Shown in pieces: positions 48,973 through 57,655 of a stretch of DNA of 64,000 nucleotides. The notes below the pieces were generated by a model. It made no database searches and had not been told where the DNA came from. It saw only the letters and a list, made by a program, of their open reading frames with translations. The stretch is from Actinoplanes sp. L3-i22 (lineage in GTDB: Bacteria > Actinomycetota > Actinomycetes > Mycobacteriales > Micromonosporaceae). The DNA is taken from assembly GCF_019704555.1 (NCBI RefSeq), contig NZ_AP024745.1, positions 4,100,501-4,164,500 of the forward strand. The letters run 5' to 3'. The position numbers and the translations under genes are program-made. How positions within the stretch are numbered: position 1 is the first letter of the stretch; every line of letters starts with the position of its first letter.

Positions 48973-49006
48973 GGCTTCTCCTTCGTGGCTGGCGGAAACT
49001 TTCTCG

Positions 49007-49047
49007 CCGGGATGTCGAAACCGGCCGCCCCGGCTTCGACATCCCGG
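49007..49047. promoter_or_regulatory. 13-base perfect inverted repeat in the ECF42/NTF2-like divergent promoter
   Basis: CCGGGATGTCGAA (49007-49019) and TTCGACATCCCGG (49035-49047) are exact complements separated by 15 bases. The right arm ends three bases before the NTF2-like ATG. This could be a regulator site or an RNA hairpin covering the start of that gene. Confidence 0.65.
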
Positions 49048-49049
49048 GC

Positions 49050-49478
49050 ATGAACGAGATCCAGGAAGTTGTCGAACGCAAAGCAGCACTGCTGGAGACC
49101 GGTGACGCCAGGGCCATCCTGTCGCACTACGCGCCCGGTTTCGTCGAGTACAGCCTCGCCCCGCCGCTGCGCCAGCCCGGGGACGTCCGGGACCCGGCCG
49201 CGCTCCAGGCCTGGCTGGACACCTTCGCGGCGCCACCGCGGCGCGAGGTGACCCGGCTGGAGATCACCACGGACGGGGACGTGGCGTTCACGACCAGCCT
49301 CGACCGCATGACCGCGGTTCCGCGCGGCTCGACGGAAAGTTTCTGCCTGTGGTTCCGGGTGACGCTGGGGCTGCGCCGCATTGACGGACGCTGGCTGGTG
49401 ACGCATGAGCACGAGTCGGTGCCGTTCGAGATGGACGGCTCGTTCCGGGCCTCGACCGGGCTGACCCCTACCGACTGA
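49050..49478 (+). CDS. NTF2-like/SnoaL-type protein
   Basis: A 142-residue protein with the cone-shaped NTF2-like fold: long N-terminal helices (NEIQEVVERKAALLETGDARAILSHYAPGFVEYSLAPPL), then strands VTRLEITTDGDVAFTTSLDR, FCLWFRVTLGLRRIDGRWLVTHEHESVPF. Related proteins (SnoaL_3, YybH, DUF4440) accompany ECF42/YCII clusters and may bind or modify a small compound. The ribosome site is weak and one arm of the long inverted repeat lies where it should be. A GGAAAGTTTC motif sits in the coding region. Confidence 0.82.
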   Translation: MNEIQEVVERKAALLETGDARAILSHYAPGFVEYSLAPPLRQPGDVRDPAALQAWLDTFAAPPRREVTRLEITTDGDVAFTTSLDRMTAVPRGSTESFCLWFRVTLGLRRIDGRWLVTHEHESVPFEMDGSFRASTGLTPTD

Positions 49479-49480
49479 GG

Positions 49481-49508
49481 TGATCGGGCGCCCGGCGGCG
49501 CCCGATCA
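49481..49508. terminator. Bidirectional hairpin terminator
   Basis: TGATCGGGCGCC and GGCGCCCGATCA form a perfect 12-base stem with a CGGC loop between convergent genes, starting 2 bases after the NTF2-like stop and including the stop codon of the TRIC gene. Confidence 0.88.
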
Positions 49509-50141
49509 GGGCCTTCGCCAGGCGATGGCGGTGGGGGCGGTCCAGTGCCGGACCATGGCGAGGATGCGGAACAGGAAGACGGCGACCGCGGCAGCGGTCG
49601 CGACCACCGGCATCGGCAGTAGGTCGACGCGGTGGGCCAGGGCGACGACGGCCGCGCCGGCGGCGGCGGGGATGGCGTAGAGGTCGGTTTCGACGCGGAC
49701 CAGCGCCGGGGTCTCGCGGGCGGTGATGTCGCGCAGCACGCCGCCGCCGACCGCGGTGACCACGCCCAGCAGCACCGCCTGGACCGGGCCGAGGCCGTGG
49801 TCGAGCGCCTTGAGGGTGCCGGTCACGCAGAACAGGCCCAGTCCGGCGGCGTCGAAAACCAGCACCGGGAACGTCAGCCGGTGCACCAGTGGGTGGGCGA
49901 AGAAAGTTACCGCCGCGGCGGCGAGCGGGATGATCAGGTAGATGACGTTGCTGAAGGCGGCCGGCGGGGTGCTGCCGATGATCACGTCGCGGACGATGCC
50001 GCCGCCCAGTGCGGTCAGCAGGGCGAGGATGACGATGCCGACGACGTCGAACTTCTTCTGGATCGCCATCAGGGCGCCGGACGTGGCGAAAACGTAGAGG
50101 CCGATCAGCTCGAGGACGCTGACCACGGTGCTTGCGGACAT
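49506..50141 (-). CDS. TRIC-type cation channel (UPF0126/YicG family)
   Basis: A 211-residue protein of about seven helices built of two similar halves, each with a Gly-rich kinked helix: LTALGGGIVRDVIIGSTPPAAF and VTAVGGGVLRDITARETPALV. This is the signature of trimeric intracellular cation (TRIC) channel homologues in prokaryotes, which conduct K+ and other cations. Its stop codon is part of a bidirectional terminator. Monocistronic. Confidence 0.9.
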   Translation of the reverse strand: MSASTVVSVLELIGLYVFATSGALMAIQKKFDVVGIVILALLTALGGGIVRDVIIGSTPPAAFSNVIYLIIPLAAAAVTFFAHPLVHRLTFPVLVFDAAGLGLFCVTGTLKALDHGLGPVQAVLLGVVTAVGGGVLRDITARETPALVRVETDLYAIPAAAGAAVVALAHRVDLLPMPVVATAAAVAVFLFRILAMVRHWTAPTAIAWRRP

Positions 50142-50283
50142 TCCGGAAGCTTGTCAGGGCGCTGCCGAGGTTCTTGCGGGACTAGAGCTTTCCCCGATGC
50201 GAGGGCGGCCGGATCGGGACCACCCTGTTCTGGCCGGTATCGATGGCCTGGGGAGGCCGGGCGGCAGGGGGAGGGAGGATCCG

Positions 50284-50727
50284 GTGTTCACGCGGAATTC
50301 GGGAACGTCGGCGGAGGTGGGTAGCGAATGGCCGGCCGTCGTGGTGGCCGTGGGGATCCTGGTGCTGCTCGGAAGTGTGCTGGTCACGGCCACGGCCCGG
50401 TGGACGGCCGCGGATCTGAAGGACATCATCGGCTCGCTGTCACCGGTTCTCGGGGTGATCACGGGCGCGTTCGTCACCTACTTCTTCACCCGCCAGGCCG
50501 CGGCCTCGGCCAACGGCGCCGCCCGGGACGCCGCGGACAACGCGGCGAAGGCGGCCGAGACGACTCGTACGCAGCTGGAGTCGCGGACCGAGGAGTTGCA
50601 GACGCAGTTGCAGCGGACCCAAGCGCTGCACAACGCGCTGAGTGTGGCGCTCGGGCTGGCCGACGAGACGGCCGGTCAGAAGATGCGCGAGGATCCGGCG
50701 ATTTCGGCGGTGCTGGAGCAGCGCTGA
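50284..50727 (+). CDS. Membrane protein with C-terminal coiled coil
   Basis: A 147-residue protein, not assigned to a family. Two hydrophobic helices (AVVVAVGILVLLGSVLVTATA and LSPVLGVITGAFVTYFFTRQ) are followed by a long Ala/Glu/Gln helix (ASANGAARDAADNAAKAAETTRTQLESRTEELQTQLQRTQALHNAL), a probable coiled coil in the cytoplasm. The GTG at 50284 has a strong GGGGGAGGGAGG just upstream. It points in the same direction as the FIST/GGDEF-EAL pair about 110 bases later and might serve as a membrane scaffold; that link is only positional. Confidence 0.7.
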   Translation: MFTRNSGTSAEVGSEWPAVVVAVGILVLLGSVLVTATARWTAADLKDIIGSLSPVLGVITGAFVTYFFTRQAAASANGAARDAADNAAKAAETTRTQLESRTEELQTQLQRTQALHNALSVALGLADETAGQKMREDPAISAVLEQR

Positions 50728-50834
50728 CCGACGGGTTGATGACCCTGCTCGCTCAGTGGTGAGCATGCCCGGTCAACGCCGGTCACCGGCGGCGGAATCG
50801 TCAGAAGGCCGTGGCGGCGGCCGATGAGACATAC

Positions 50835-52064
50835 ATGTCGCACGTCACGCTTCCCACGCGCCCGGCCGACCCGCTGGCGACCATCTCCGCGGACGGCCGA
50901 TGGTTCGGCGCCGGCCGCAGCGGCGCCGAGGACGGATTCACGGCCGGAGCCGAGGCGACCGTCGCGGCCATCGCCGGCCGGCCGGAGCCGGGACTTCTGC
51001 TGGTCTTCGCCCGGGACTGTGTCGACATGCCGTCGCTGCTCGACGGGGTCAGGTCGCAGTGCGGGCCGAACGTCAAGATCGCCGGGTGTTCGACCATCGA
51101 GCCGATGGCGGCCTCGGCAGATCCGGCGACGTTCTCGGTGTCCGTCGTGGCGTTCGGTGGCGGCTTCGGCTACGAGATCGACGTGGCACGCGAGGTCGAG
51201 GGCACGGAACGGGCCGCCGGCAAGCTGGCCGCCGCGGGACTGGCCCGGCTGAGCCAGCCCAACAAGGTTCTCGTGCTGTTGATCGACCCCGCCCTCGACG
51301 ACAACGTGGAGATCGTGCGCGGCGCCTACAGCACCGCCGGCGCTGCCGTGCCGCTGGTCGGCGGCCTGGCCAGCGACGACTGGAAGTTCGACCGGACCTG
51401 CCAGTTCGCCGGTGACAGCAACGGCGTGCAGGTGCTCCACAACGCTGTCGTCGGCATCGCCATCGGGTCGCCGCAGCCGGTCGGTCTGGGCATCGCCCAC
51501 GGCTGGCGCCGGGCGGGCGATCCGATGGTCGTCACCGACAGCAGCGGCCTGAAGGTGTACGAGTTCGACAACGAGCCGGCCCTCGACGTCTTCCTCGCGC
51601 GGGTGGGCCTGGACGAGTCGGCGCTCACCGGCTCGGACTCGTTCCGGCTGGCGGCGCTGGAGTATCCGCTGGGCGTGGCGACCCGCTCCGGCGAGGAGAT
51701 CCGTGTCATCCAGGGGGTGGACCTCGCGGACCGTTCGGTGTGGTGTTCGGCCGACATCCCGCAGGGCGGACTGGCCTGGCTGATGGAAGGCGACCCCGAC
51801 TCCCTGGTGGCCGGCGGCGCCGAGTCGTGCCAGCAGGCGGTACGCACCCTCGGCGGCGCCACGCCGATCGGCTTGCTGACCTTCGACTGCGCGGTGCGCC
51901 GGCGCGAACTCGGCCCGGCCGGGGTGCGCCGCGAGTTCGCCGAGATCGAGCGCATCTTCCCGGGCGTACCCTTCGGTGGCTTCTATTCTTACGGCGAGAT
52001 CGCCCGATACCGTGGCGCCACCGGCATGCATCACCTGACGATGGTCTGTCTTGCTCTCGCCTGA
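50835..52064 (+). CDS. FIST-domain sensory protein
   Basis: A 409-residue soluble protein with FIST N and FIST C domains: GLLLVFARDCVDMPSLLDGVR, KIAGCSTIEPMA and VPLVGGLASDDWKFDRTCQFAGD in the N half, and VQVLHNAVVGIAIGSPQPVGLGIAHGWRR, GGATPIGLLTFDCAVRRRELG and GVPFGGFYSYGEIAR in the C half. FIST is a proposed small-ligand (perhaps amino-acid) sensor linked to signalling enzymes. The start is the ATG at 50835 or the GTG at 50811. The 3' end overlaps the GGDEF-EAL gene by 14 bases, so this protein probably senses for it. Confidence 0.9.
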   Translation: MSHVTLPTRPADPLATISADGRWFGAGRSGAEDGFTAGAEATVAAIAGRPEPGLLLVFARDCVDMPSLLDGVRSQCGPNVKIAGCSTIEPMAASADPATFSVSVVAFGGGFGYEIDVAREVEGTERAAGKLAAAGLARLSQPNKVLVLLIDPALDDNVEIVRGAYSTAGAAVPLVGGLASDDWKFDRTCQFAGDSNGVQVLHNAVVGIAIGSPQPVGLGIAHGWRRAGDPMVVTDSSGLKVYEFDNEPALDVFLARVGLDESALTGSDSFRLAALEYPLGVATRSGEEIRVIQGVDLADRSVWCSADIPQGGLAWLMEGDPDSLVAGGAESCQQAVRTLGGATPIGLLTFDCAVRRRELGPAGVRREFAEIERIFPGVPFGGFYSYGEIARYRGATGMHHLTMVCLALA

Positions 52065-54372
52065 GCCGAGCCCGGCACCGCACCAGTGGTCGACGCTGCA
52101 GCTCACCGAGTTCTGCGCCGTTCTGACCGGCAGCGCGCACGAGGACGACGTGCTGCAACTGGCCGTCGAACGCGCGTGCGAGGCCCTGGAGGCGGAGATC
52201 GCCGCGGTGGTCATCGACGGCCGGGTGCGTGCCCATTGGGGCCTGGCCGAGGCCGCGGCCGGAAGCGAGGCGCTGCGCACGGTCGGTTCGGCTCGGTCGC
52301 TGCAGCTGCCGGAGCTGGGAACGGTGCACACGTTCGCGGCCCGGCTCGGCCGGGGCACCCGGGATTTCCTGGTCGTCGGCCGGCTCGACCTGGCCCTGGC
52401 CGGACCGGAACGCCAGACCGTGCAGGCCATGGCCCAGCTGCTGAGCCTGGTGTTGCGGAATCTGCGCGCGCTGACCGCCGAACGGGGGCTGCGCGAGCAG
52501 GAACAGGTTCTGCTGCGGGAGAAGGAACGCGAGGCCGCGGAGCGGCTGCGGCTGCTGGAGGAGGTACGCAACCAGCAGCGCCTGCTCGAGCAACTGCTGA
52601 CCATCCAGCAGGCGGTGTCCGCCCGGCACCCGCTCGCCGAGGTTCTCGACGCGGTCACCGCCGGCGCGGCCGAACTGCTCAATCACCGTCCCGTCCTGCT
52701 GGTCCTCGCCGACTCCTCGGACGGCGGGTCGCTGAGCGTGGTCTCCGGCGACGACTCGGCCGCGGCGGCCGATCCCGAAGCTGTTCTGAAGGTCGCCGGC
52801 AAGTCGATAGCCAGCCGGTCGCACGTGTCCGCCGATGCGGTCGTGCAGACCCGGGCCGGACGAATCCGGCTGACCGCCGCGCCCGTGTCGGTCGGCGGCG
52901 AGATCACCGGAAGCCTGGTCGCCGTGCTCGACGAGGACACCGGCGCCGCTGGGCTGGCCGAGCAGCAGGACCTGTTGGTGGCGTTCGCCCAGCAGGCCAG
53001 TCTGGCGCTCACCGACGCCCGGACCGTCGAGGCGGTCACGCAGGCGCACCACGATCCGGTGACCGGCCTGCCGAACCGGACGGTGTTCCTGGAGCGGCTC
53101 CGCGAGGCCCTGGCCGAGCGCCGCGACGACATGGTGCTGTTCATCGACCTGGACCGGTTCAAAGCGGTGAACGACAGTCTCGGTCATCGCGCCGGCGACG
53201 CCCTGCTGGCCGCCGTGTCGCGCCGCATCAGCCAGCGGCTCAGGCCGGTGGACCTGGCCGCACGCATCGGCGGCGACGAGTTCGCCGTGCTGCTACGCGA
53301 CATCACCATGACCGGCGCCGTCACGGTGGCCGAGAGTCTCATCGACGCGCTGCGCCAGCCGTTCCGCATCGGTTCCCACGACGCCCTGATCGGGGCCAGC
53401 GTGGGTGTGGCCGATCACGCGTCCGCCGGCGGCTCGGCCGAGGACCTGCTCAGCAACGCCGATGTGGCCATGTACATCGCCAAGAAACGCGGCACCTCGC
53501 AGGTGGTGGTCTTCGAACCACAGATGCTCGCGGAGACCGTCGCGCGACTCGACCTGGTCGCCGACCTGCGGCGCGCGCTGCACCACGGCGATCTGCGCCT
53601 GCACTACCAGCCGCTGATCGACCTCCGCACCCTGCAGCCGGTCGGCGTCGAGGCGCTCATGCGGTGGACCTGCCCGAAACGCGGAGCCGTGCCGCCGGTC
53701 GAGTTCATCGCCATCGCCCAGGAGAGTGACCTCATCGTCGACATGGGGCTCTGGGCCCTGCGCGAGGGCATCCGCCAGCTGGCCCGGTGGCGACGAGACT
53801 TCCCCGAACTCCGGCTCAACCTCAACATCGCGCCACGACAACTGCTCGACCGGGACTTCGTCTCCCACGTGGCCGAGACGCTGCTCATCGAGGAGGTCCC
53901 GGCCACCGCCCTGACCCTGGAGCTGACCGAGACCGCCATGATCAGAGACCCGGAGACCTCCGGGCACCAGATGCGCCGGCTCAAGGAGCTCGGGATCAGG
54001 GTCGCGGTGGACGATTTCGGAACGGGCTACTCATCGCTGGCCTACCTGCGTAACTTCCCGGTCGACGAACTCAAGATCGACCGGTCGTTCATCGGCTCCA
54101 TGAACAGCAGCGCCGAGGATCTGGCCGTGGTGCGGGCGGTCATCGATCTCGCCGAGGCCCTGAAGCTGCAGATCGTCGCCGAAGGGATCGAGGACGCCGG
54201 GCAGCTGGCCACGCTACGCCGGCTCGGCTGCCGTTTCGGGCAGGGCTTTCACCTGAGCCGGCCGCTGGATCCCGATGCGGCCTGGCAGCACCTGGCCGCC
54301 GCCCGGCACGGCCGGCTCCCGGAGACCGTGCCGGCCGCCGCGGGCATCTCGCACGCCGAGCACCCGACCTGA
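52051..54372 (+). CDS. GAF-GGDEF-EAL cyclic-di-GMP enzyme
   Basis: A 773-residue protein. Residues about 15-140 and 195-330 are two GAF-like domains, joined by a Glu/Arg/Leu coiled coil (LREQEQVLLREKEREAAERLRLLEEVRNQQR). The GGDEF domain is intact (HDPVTGLPNR, FIDLDRFKAVNDSLGH, ARIGGDEFAVLL), with an RPVD inhibitory site five residues before GGDEF. The EAL domain keeps VGVEALMRW, LTLELTETAM, VDDFGTGYSSLAYL and IVAEGIED. Both synthesis and breakdown of c-di-GMP appear possible. The start is a TTG at 52051 within the FIST gene and is uncertain, though coupling to FIST is clear. It lacks the dispersed GAAASTTTC motif throughout. Confidence 0.92.
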   Translation: MLSPEPSPAPHQWSTLQLTEFCAVLTGSAHEDDVLQLAVERACEALEAEIAAVVIDGRVRAHWGLAEAAAGSEALRTVGSARSLQLPELGTVHTFAARLGRGTRDFLVVGRLDLALAGPERQTVQAMAQLLSLVLRNLRALTAERGLREQEQVLLREKEREAAERLRLLEEVRNQQRLLEQLLTIQQAVSARHPLAEVLDAVTAGAAELLNHRPVLLVLADSSDGGSLSVVSGDDSAAAADPEAVLKVAGKSIASRSHVSADAVVQTRAGRIRLTAAPVSVGGEITGSLVAVLDEDTGAAGLAEQQDLLVAFAQQASLALTDARTVEAVTQAHHDPVTGLPNRTVFLERLREALAERRDDMVLFIDLDRFKAVNDSLGHRAGDALLAAVSRRISQRLRPVDLAARIGGDEFAVLLRDITMTGAVTVAESLIDALRQPFRIGSHDALIGASVGVADHASAGGSAEDLLSNADVAMYIAKKRGTSQVVVFEPQMLAETVARLDLVADLRRALHHGDLRLHYQPLIDLRTLQPVGVEALMRWTCPKRGAVPPVEFIAIAQESDLIVDMGLWALREGIRQLARWRRDFPELRLNLNIAPRQLLDRDFVSHVAETLLIEEVPATALTLELTETAMIRDPETSGHQMRRLKELGIRVAVDDFGTGYSSLAYLRNFPVDELKIDRSFIGSMNSSAEDLAVVRAVIDLAEALKLQIVAEGIEDAGQLATLRRLGCRFGQGFHLSRPLDPDAAWQHLAAARHGRLPETVPAAAGISHAEHPT

Positions 54373-54393
54373 TCGACGTTTCGCCGGCCCGGG

Positions 54394-55404
54394 TCACGTC
54401 GGCGCGATGCCCGAGCCTGCCGTGCGGCCGTCGGCGGGCTGCGGCGTCACCCGGACCGGATCGAGAGCATCGGCGGGCTTCGCGGTCACGGGCGTGCCGG
54501 CGGCGTACCGTCGCAATTGTCTTGTGGGTTTGATCTGGAGAACGGCGACGCAGGTCAGCACCAGGGCGCCGCCCAGCAACTGGGTCGGCGTCAGGGACTC
54601 GTGCAGGGTCAGGGCTGCCAGCGCGGTGGTGACCAGCGGCTCGAACGTGGACAGGATGGCGGCGGTCGACGGGCCGGTCCGTTTCAGGCCGGCGAAAAAT
54701 GCCAACATCGCGGCGACGGTGGAAATTACTGCTATGCAGGCCAGCCACAGCCAGGCCGCGGGTGGGAAACGCAGGTCGACGCCGCCGGTGAGGGCCGCCC
54801 GCAGCGCCAGGGTCGCGGCGGCGCCGGTCATCACCAGGGTGGACAGCACCAGCGGGGCCATCCGGTGCACGACGGTGTCGGCGACCAGGATGTAGACGGT
54901 GTAGGTGAGCGCGGCGCCGAATCCGAGCAGCGCGCCGATCGGGTGGATATTTCCGCCGCCGGCGCCGAGCAGGACCAGCAAGGTTCCGGCGGATGCGGCC
55001 AGCAGCGCGGCGATTCTTGCCGGCGTCAGCCGGTCGCGGCCGAGCAGCACGGCGGCGACGGTGACCGTTACCGGATAGGTGTAGAGGATCAGGGACAGCA
55101 GTGAGGCGTCCATCCTCCGCAGCGCCGAGAAATACAGGCTCGCCTGGGTGGCGTAGCCGATCGCGCCCAGTGCGAGGGCGGTGGCCGGCACCCGGAATCG
55201 GCCGGGCCGCACGTCGCTGACCGGGGCACCGCTGCGGCGCAGGTTCGGGCGGACCAGCAGGACCGCTGCCAGCAGCAACGCGGCCAGGGTGAATCGCACC
55301 AGCAACAGTGCGGCGGGCGTGACGCCGGCGTCGTAGGCGAATTTGCCGAAGATCGCCATGGCGCCGAAACAGGCGGCGGAGAGCAGACACAGAATCGGGC
55401 CCAT
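54394..55404 (-). CDS. EamA/DMT-superfamily exporter
   Basis: A 336-residue transporter with ten helices in two EamA halves (ILCLLSAACFGAMAIFGKFAYDAG and PIGALLGFGAALTYTVYILVAD as the two first helices). EamA proteins export amino acids, nucleosides and other metabolites. A 40-residue Pro/Ala/Thr-rich C-terminal tail follows the last helix. Divergent from a LysR regulator across a 73-base gap, the standard arrangement for a LysR-controlled exporter. Confidence 0.9.
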   Translation of the reverse strand: MGPILCLLSAACFGAMAIFGKFAYDAGVTPAALLLVRFTLAALLLAAVLLVRPNLRRSGAPVSDVRPGRFRVPATALALGAIGYATQASLYFSALRRMDASLLSLILYTYPVTVTVAAVLLGRDRLTPARIAALLAASAGTLLVLLGAGGGNIHPIGALLGFGAALTYTVYILVADTVVHRMAPLVLSTLVMTGAAATLALRAALTGGVDLRFPPAAWLWLACIAVISTVAAMLAFFAGLKRTGPSTAAILSTFEPLVTTALAALTLHESLTPTQLLGGALVLTCVAVLQIKPTRQLRRYAAGTPVTAKPADALDPVRVTPQPADGRTAGSGIAPT

Positions 55405-55477
55405 GCCGTTCAGGCTCCGGCACCCGATCGAACAGGTCCAGCGATGATTTCCGCAGGTGATTCGTTAGGATTTTCGC

Positions 55478-56392
55478 ATGGTCGCGTTGGATCTACGGCG
55501 GCTCGGCTTCCTGCGCGAGTTCGAGGAGCGCGGCACGCTCGGCGCGGTCGCCGCCGCCCTCGGCTACAGCCCGTCGACAATTTCCCAGCAACTCGCGCTG
55601 TTGGAGAAAGATGCCGGCACCCGGCTGTTCGAGAAGGCCGGGCGGGGTCTGCGGCTCAACGACGCCGGGCGGTTGCTCGCCCAGCACGCGCGGATCCTGC
55701 TGTCGGCGGCCGAAGCGGCCGAGGCGGATCTGGCCGCGCTCAGCGGAGACGTTCGCGGGACGGTGCGCGCCGGCGGGTTGCAGTCGGCGGCGCGACGGCT
55801 GCTGGTGCCGGCGGTGGCGCGGATGATGGTCGAGCATCCACGGGTGCGGGTGGAAATTTTCGAACTCGAACTCGAACAGTCACTGCCGGGGCTGCGGCTC
55901 GGGGCGGTCGATCTGGTGATCGGCGACGAGTACGACGGGCATCCGCGGCCCCGGCCCGACGGGCTGCGGTACACGATCGCCCTCGAGGAGGCGATCAAGG
56001 TGATCCTGCCCGCGGCGCATCCGCTCGCGCGGGACGGGCGTCCGGTTCCGATCACCGGTTTGCGCTCCGACATCTGGACCGCCTCGGCGGAAGGTACCGG
56101 GCATCACGCGATGGTGGTGGGAACTTGCCGCACGTTCGGCGGCTACGAGCCGGACCTGCGGCATCGCTCCAACGACGCGGATGTTCAGCTGGAGCTCGTC
56201 CGGGCCGGGGCGGCGGTGGCGCTGATGCCGCCGCTCGCGCTGCCTGCCGAGGATCAATTCATTGCGGTACGGGACATCGCGGAGACCAACCTCAAGCGGC
56301 GTCTGGTCGTGGTGACCCGGGAGACGCCGGCCGCGCCCGCGTTGACCGCCCTGCTCAGCGCGGTGCGGCGGGGTGCGGCGGAAGCGCGGTGA
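55478..56392 (+). CDS. LysR-family transcriptional regulator
   Basis: A 304-residue regulator. The winged helix is LDLRRLGFLREFEERGTLGAVAAALGYSPSTISQQLALLEKDAG; the effector domain follows with two alpha/beta lobes (VRAGGLQSAARRLLVPAVARMMVEHPRV). The gap to the divergent EamA gene has ATGATT and GTGATT half-sites around 55443-55465, loosely T-N11-A-like. It probably senses the exported metabolite. Confidence 0.92.
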   Translation: MVALDLRRLGFLREFEERGTLGAVAAALGYSPSTISQQLALLEKDAGTRLFEKAGRGLRLNDAGRLLAQHARILLSAAEAAEADLAALSGDVRGTVRAGGLQSAARRLLVPAVARMMVEHPRVRVEIFELELEQSLPGLRLGAVDLVIGDEYDGHPRPRPDGLRYTIALEEAIKVILPAAHPLARDGRPVPITGLRSDIWTASAEGTGHHAMVVGTCRTFGGYEPDLRHRSNDADVQLELVRAGAAVALMPPLALPAEDQFIAVRDIAETNLKRRLVVVTRETPAAPALTALLSAVRRGAAEAR

Positions 56393-56533
56393 GGTCGTGC
56401 GCTGCGCGGTGGAGGTGAGGCGGGGCGCGCCGCGCTGCGCCGGCGCGGTCGGTGCTGACCAGAGGCTCACGGCGGCGGCTGCTGCTGGACGCCTACCCGG
56501 GTGGGGTTCGGCTGACCTGACCATAATGGGCGC

Positions 56534-57550
56534 GTGATCGAGAAGGCGGCCGATGACGGGAATCTCGACCTGCTGCGCGACCTGATCGACGCCGATCCGC
56601 CGCCACCCGACGTGCTGCTGCGGGCCATGGCGACGGCCCGTGCCTGGTTCGGCCGCGACCCGGCGACCGAACTGCGCGAACGGCTCGGCGCGCCGGACGC
56701 GACGGTCGAGACCGGGGTGCTGACTTTCGAGGATTACCTGCCGACCGTGCGGTGGGTCCGAGTCGTCGCGCCGGACGGCCGCCGGGTCGAGGTGCGGCTC
56801 GCGCACCGGGCGATCGTCACGTTCCTCGAGCGGGCCATCGGCCTCCGGGTGCCTCCGGATGAGCTGCTCGAACGTGCGCTCTGGTCGGGTGACCCGGAGT
56901 CGCAGGACTGGTCGCAGGCGGATCTCACGATCCGCCGCCGGGTGCCGATCGAGGAGAGCGCTCAGTGGGCGATCGGCCGGCTCGGCGATCCGGAGCCGCT
57001 GGTGCGACGGTTCGCCGCCGGGCTGTTGCATTTGATGAGTTTCGACATCGAGGGGGAGGAGTATGTCGGCGCGCTGCGCGACCGTCTCGGGGTGGAGTCC
57101 GACGGTGCGACGCTCTCCTCGGTGATCGGCGCGTACTCCGGCTTCCTCGACGACCGGGTGCTGCCCGAGCTGATCCCGTTCGCCCGCGATCCCCGCGTTG
57201 ACGTGCGGTGCCGGGTCGCCGGCGAGCTCATGACCGATTCTGACGGGCAGCCGGCCGAGATGCTCGCGGCGCAGTTCGACCTGACCCGGGACGAGGATCC
57301 GACCGTGCGACGGGTGGCGCTGGCTGCGCTGATCCACGGCCCGGTCGACGTGCCCGTGATCCGCGAGCTGCTCGCCGTCCACCTGGCCGGCGACGATCGG
57401 CAGCTGCGGATCGAAGCGGCGTTCGGCCTCGCGCGGCGCGGGGACGGTCCGGCGTTGGCGGAGTTGCGGCGGCTGGCTCAGGAAGATGGCGACGAGTCGT
57501 CGACATGGCACTCCTATTGGGGCGTACTCAATATTCTCGGCCAGCGCTGA
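56534..57550 (+). CDS. HEAT-repeat-like protein
   Basis: A 338-residue helical-repeat protein, not assigned to a named family. The second half shows repeated helix pairs with the HEAT pattern: GRLGDPEPLVRRFAAGLLHLM, ARDPRVDVRCRVAGELM, RDEDPTVRRVALAALIHG, DDRQLRIEAAFGLARRGDGPALAELRRLA. Such proteins act as binding scaffolds. GTG start at 56534. No operon partner. The gene has no dispersed motif copies apart from GACTTTCGAG near 56722. Confidence 0.78.
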   Translation: MIEKAADDGNLDLLRDLIDADPPPPDVLLRAMATARAWFGRDPATELRERLGAPDATVETGVLTFEDYLPTVRWVRVVAPDGRRVEVRLAHRAIVTFLERAIGLRVPPDELLERALWSGDPESQDWSQADLTIRRRVPIEESAQWAIGRLGDPEPLVRRFAAGLLHLMSFDIEGEEYVGALRDRLGVESDGATLSSVIGAYSGFLDDRVLPELIPFARDPRVDVRCRVAGELMTDSDGQPAEMLAAQFDLTRDEDPTVRRVALAALIHGPVDVPVIRELLAVHLAGDDRQLRIEAAFGLARRGDGPALAELRRLAQEDGDESSTWHSYWGVLNILGQR

Positions 57551-57655
57551 GCAGCGGATCGCCGCTGGTCAGAGCCCGCTCGTGGGCACCGCCCGCGAAA
57601 TTGGCCGGAGAGAGCAGCGAGACCGCTTGTTCCGTGCTGCGCCGGGCCGAGGTGG

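Noticed and set aside
50160..54690. Treating the FIST/GGDEF-EAL block as a genomic island.
   Set aside because: There is no integrase, attachment site or tRNA, and no visible base-composition break apart from missing motif copies; reported only as a motif gap.
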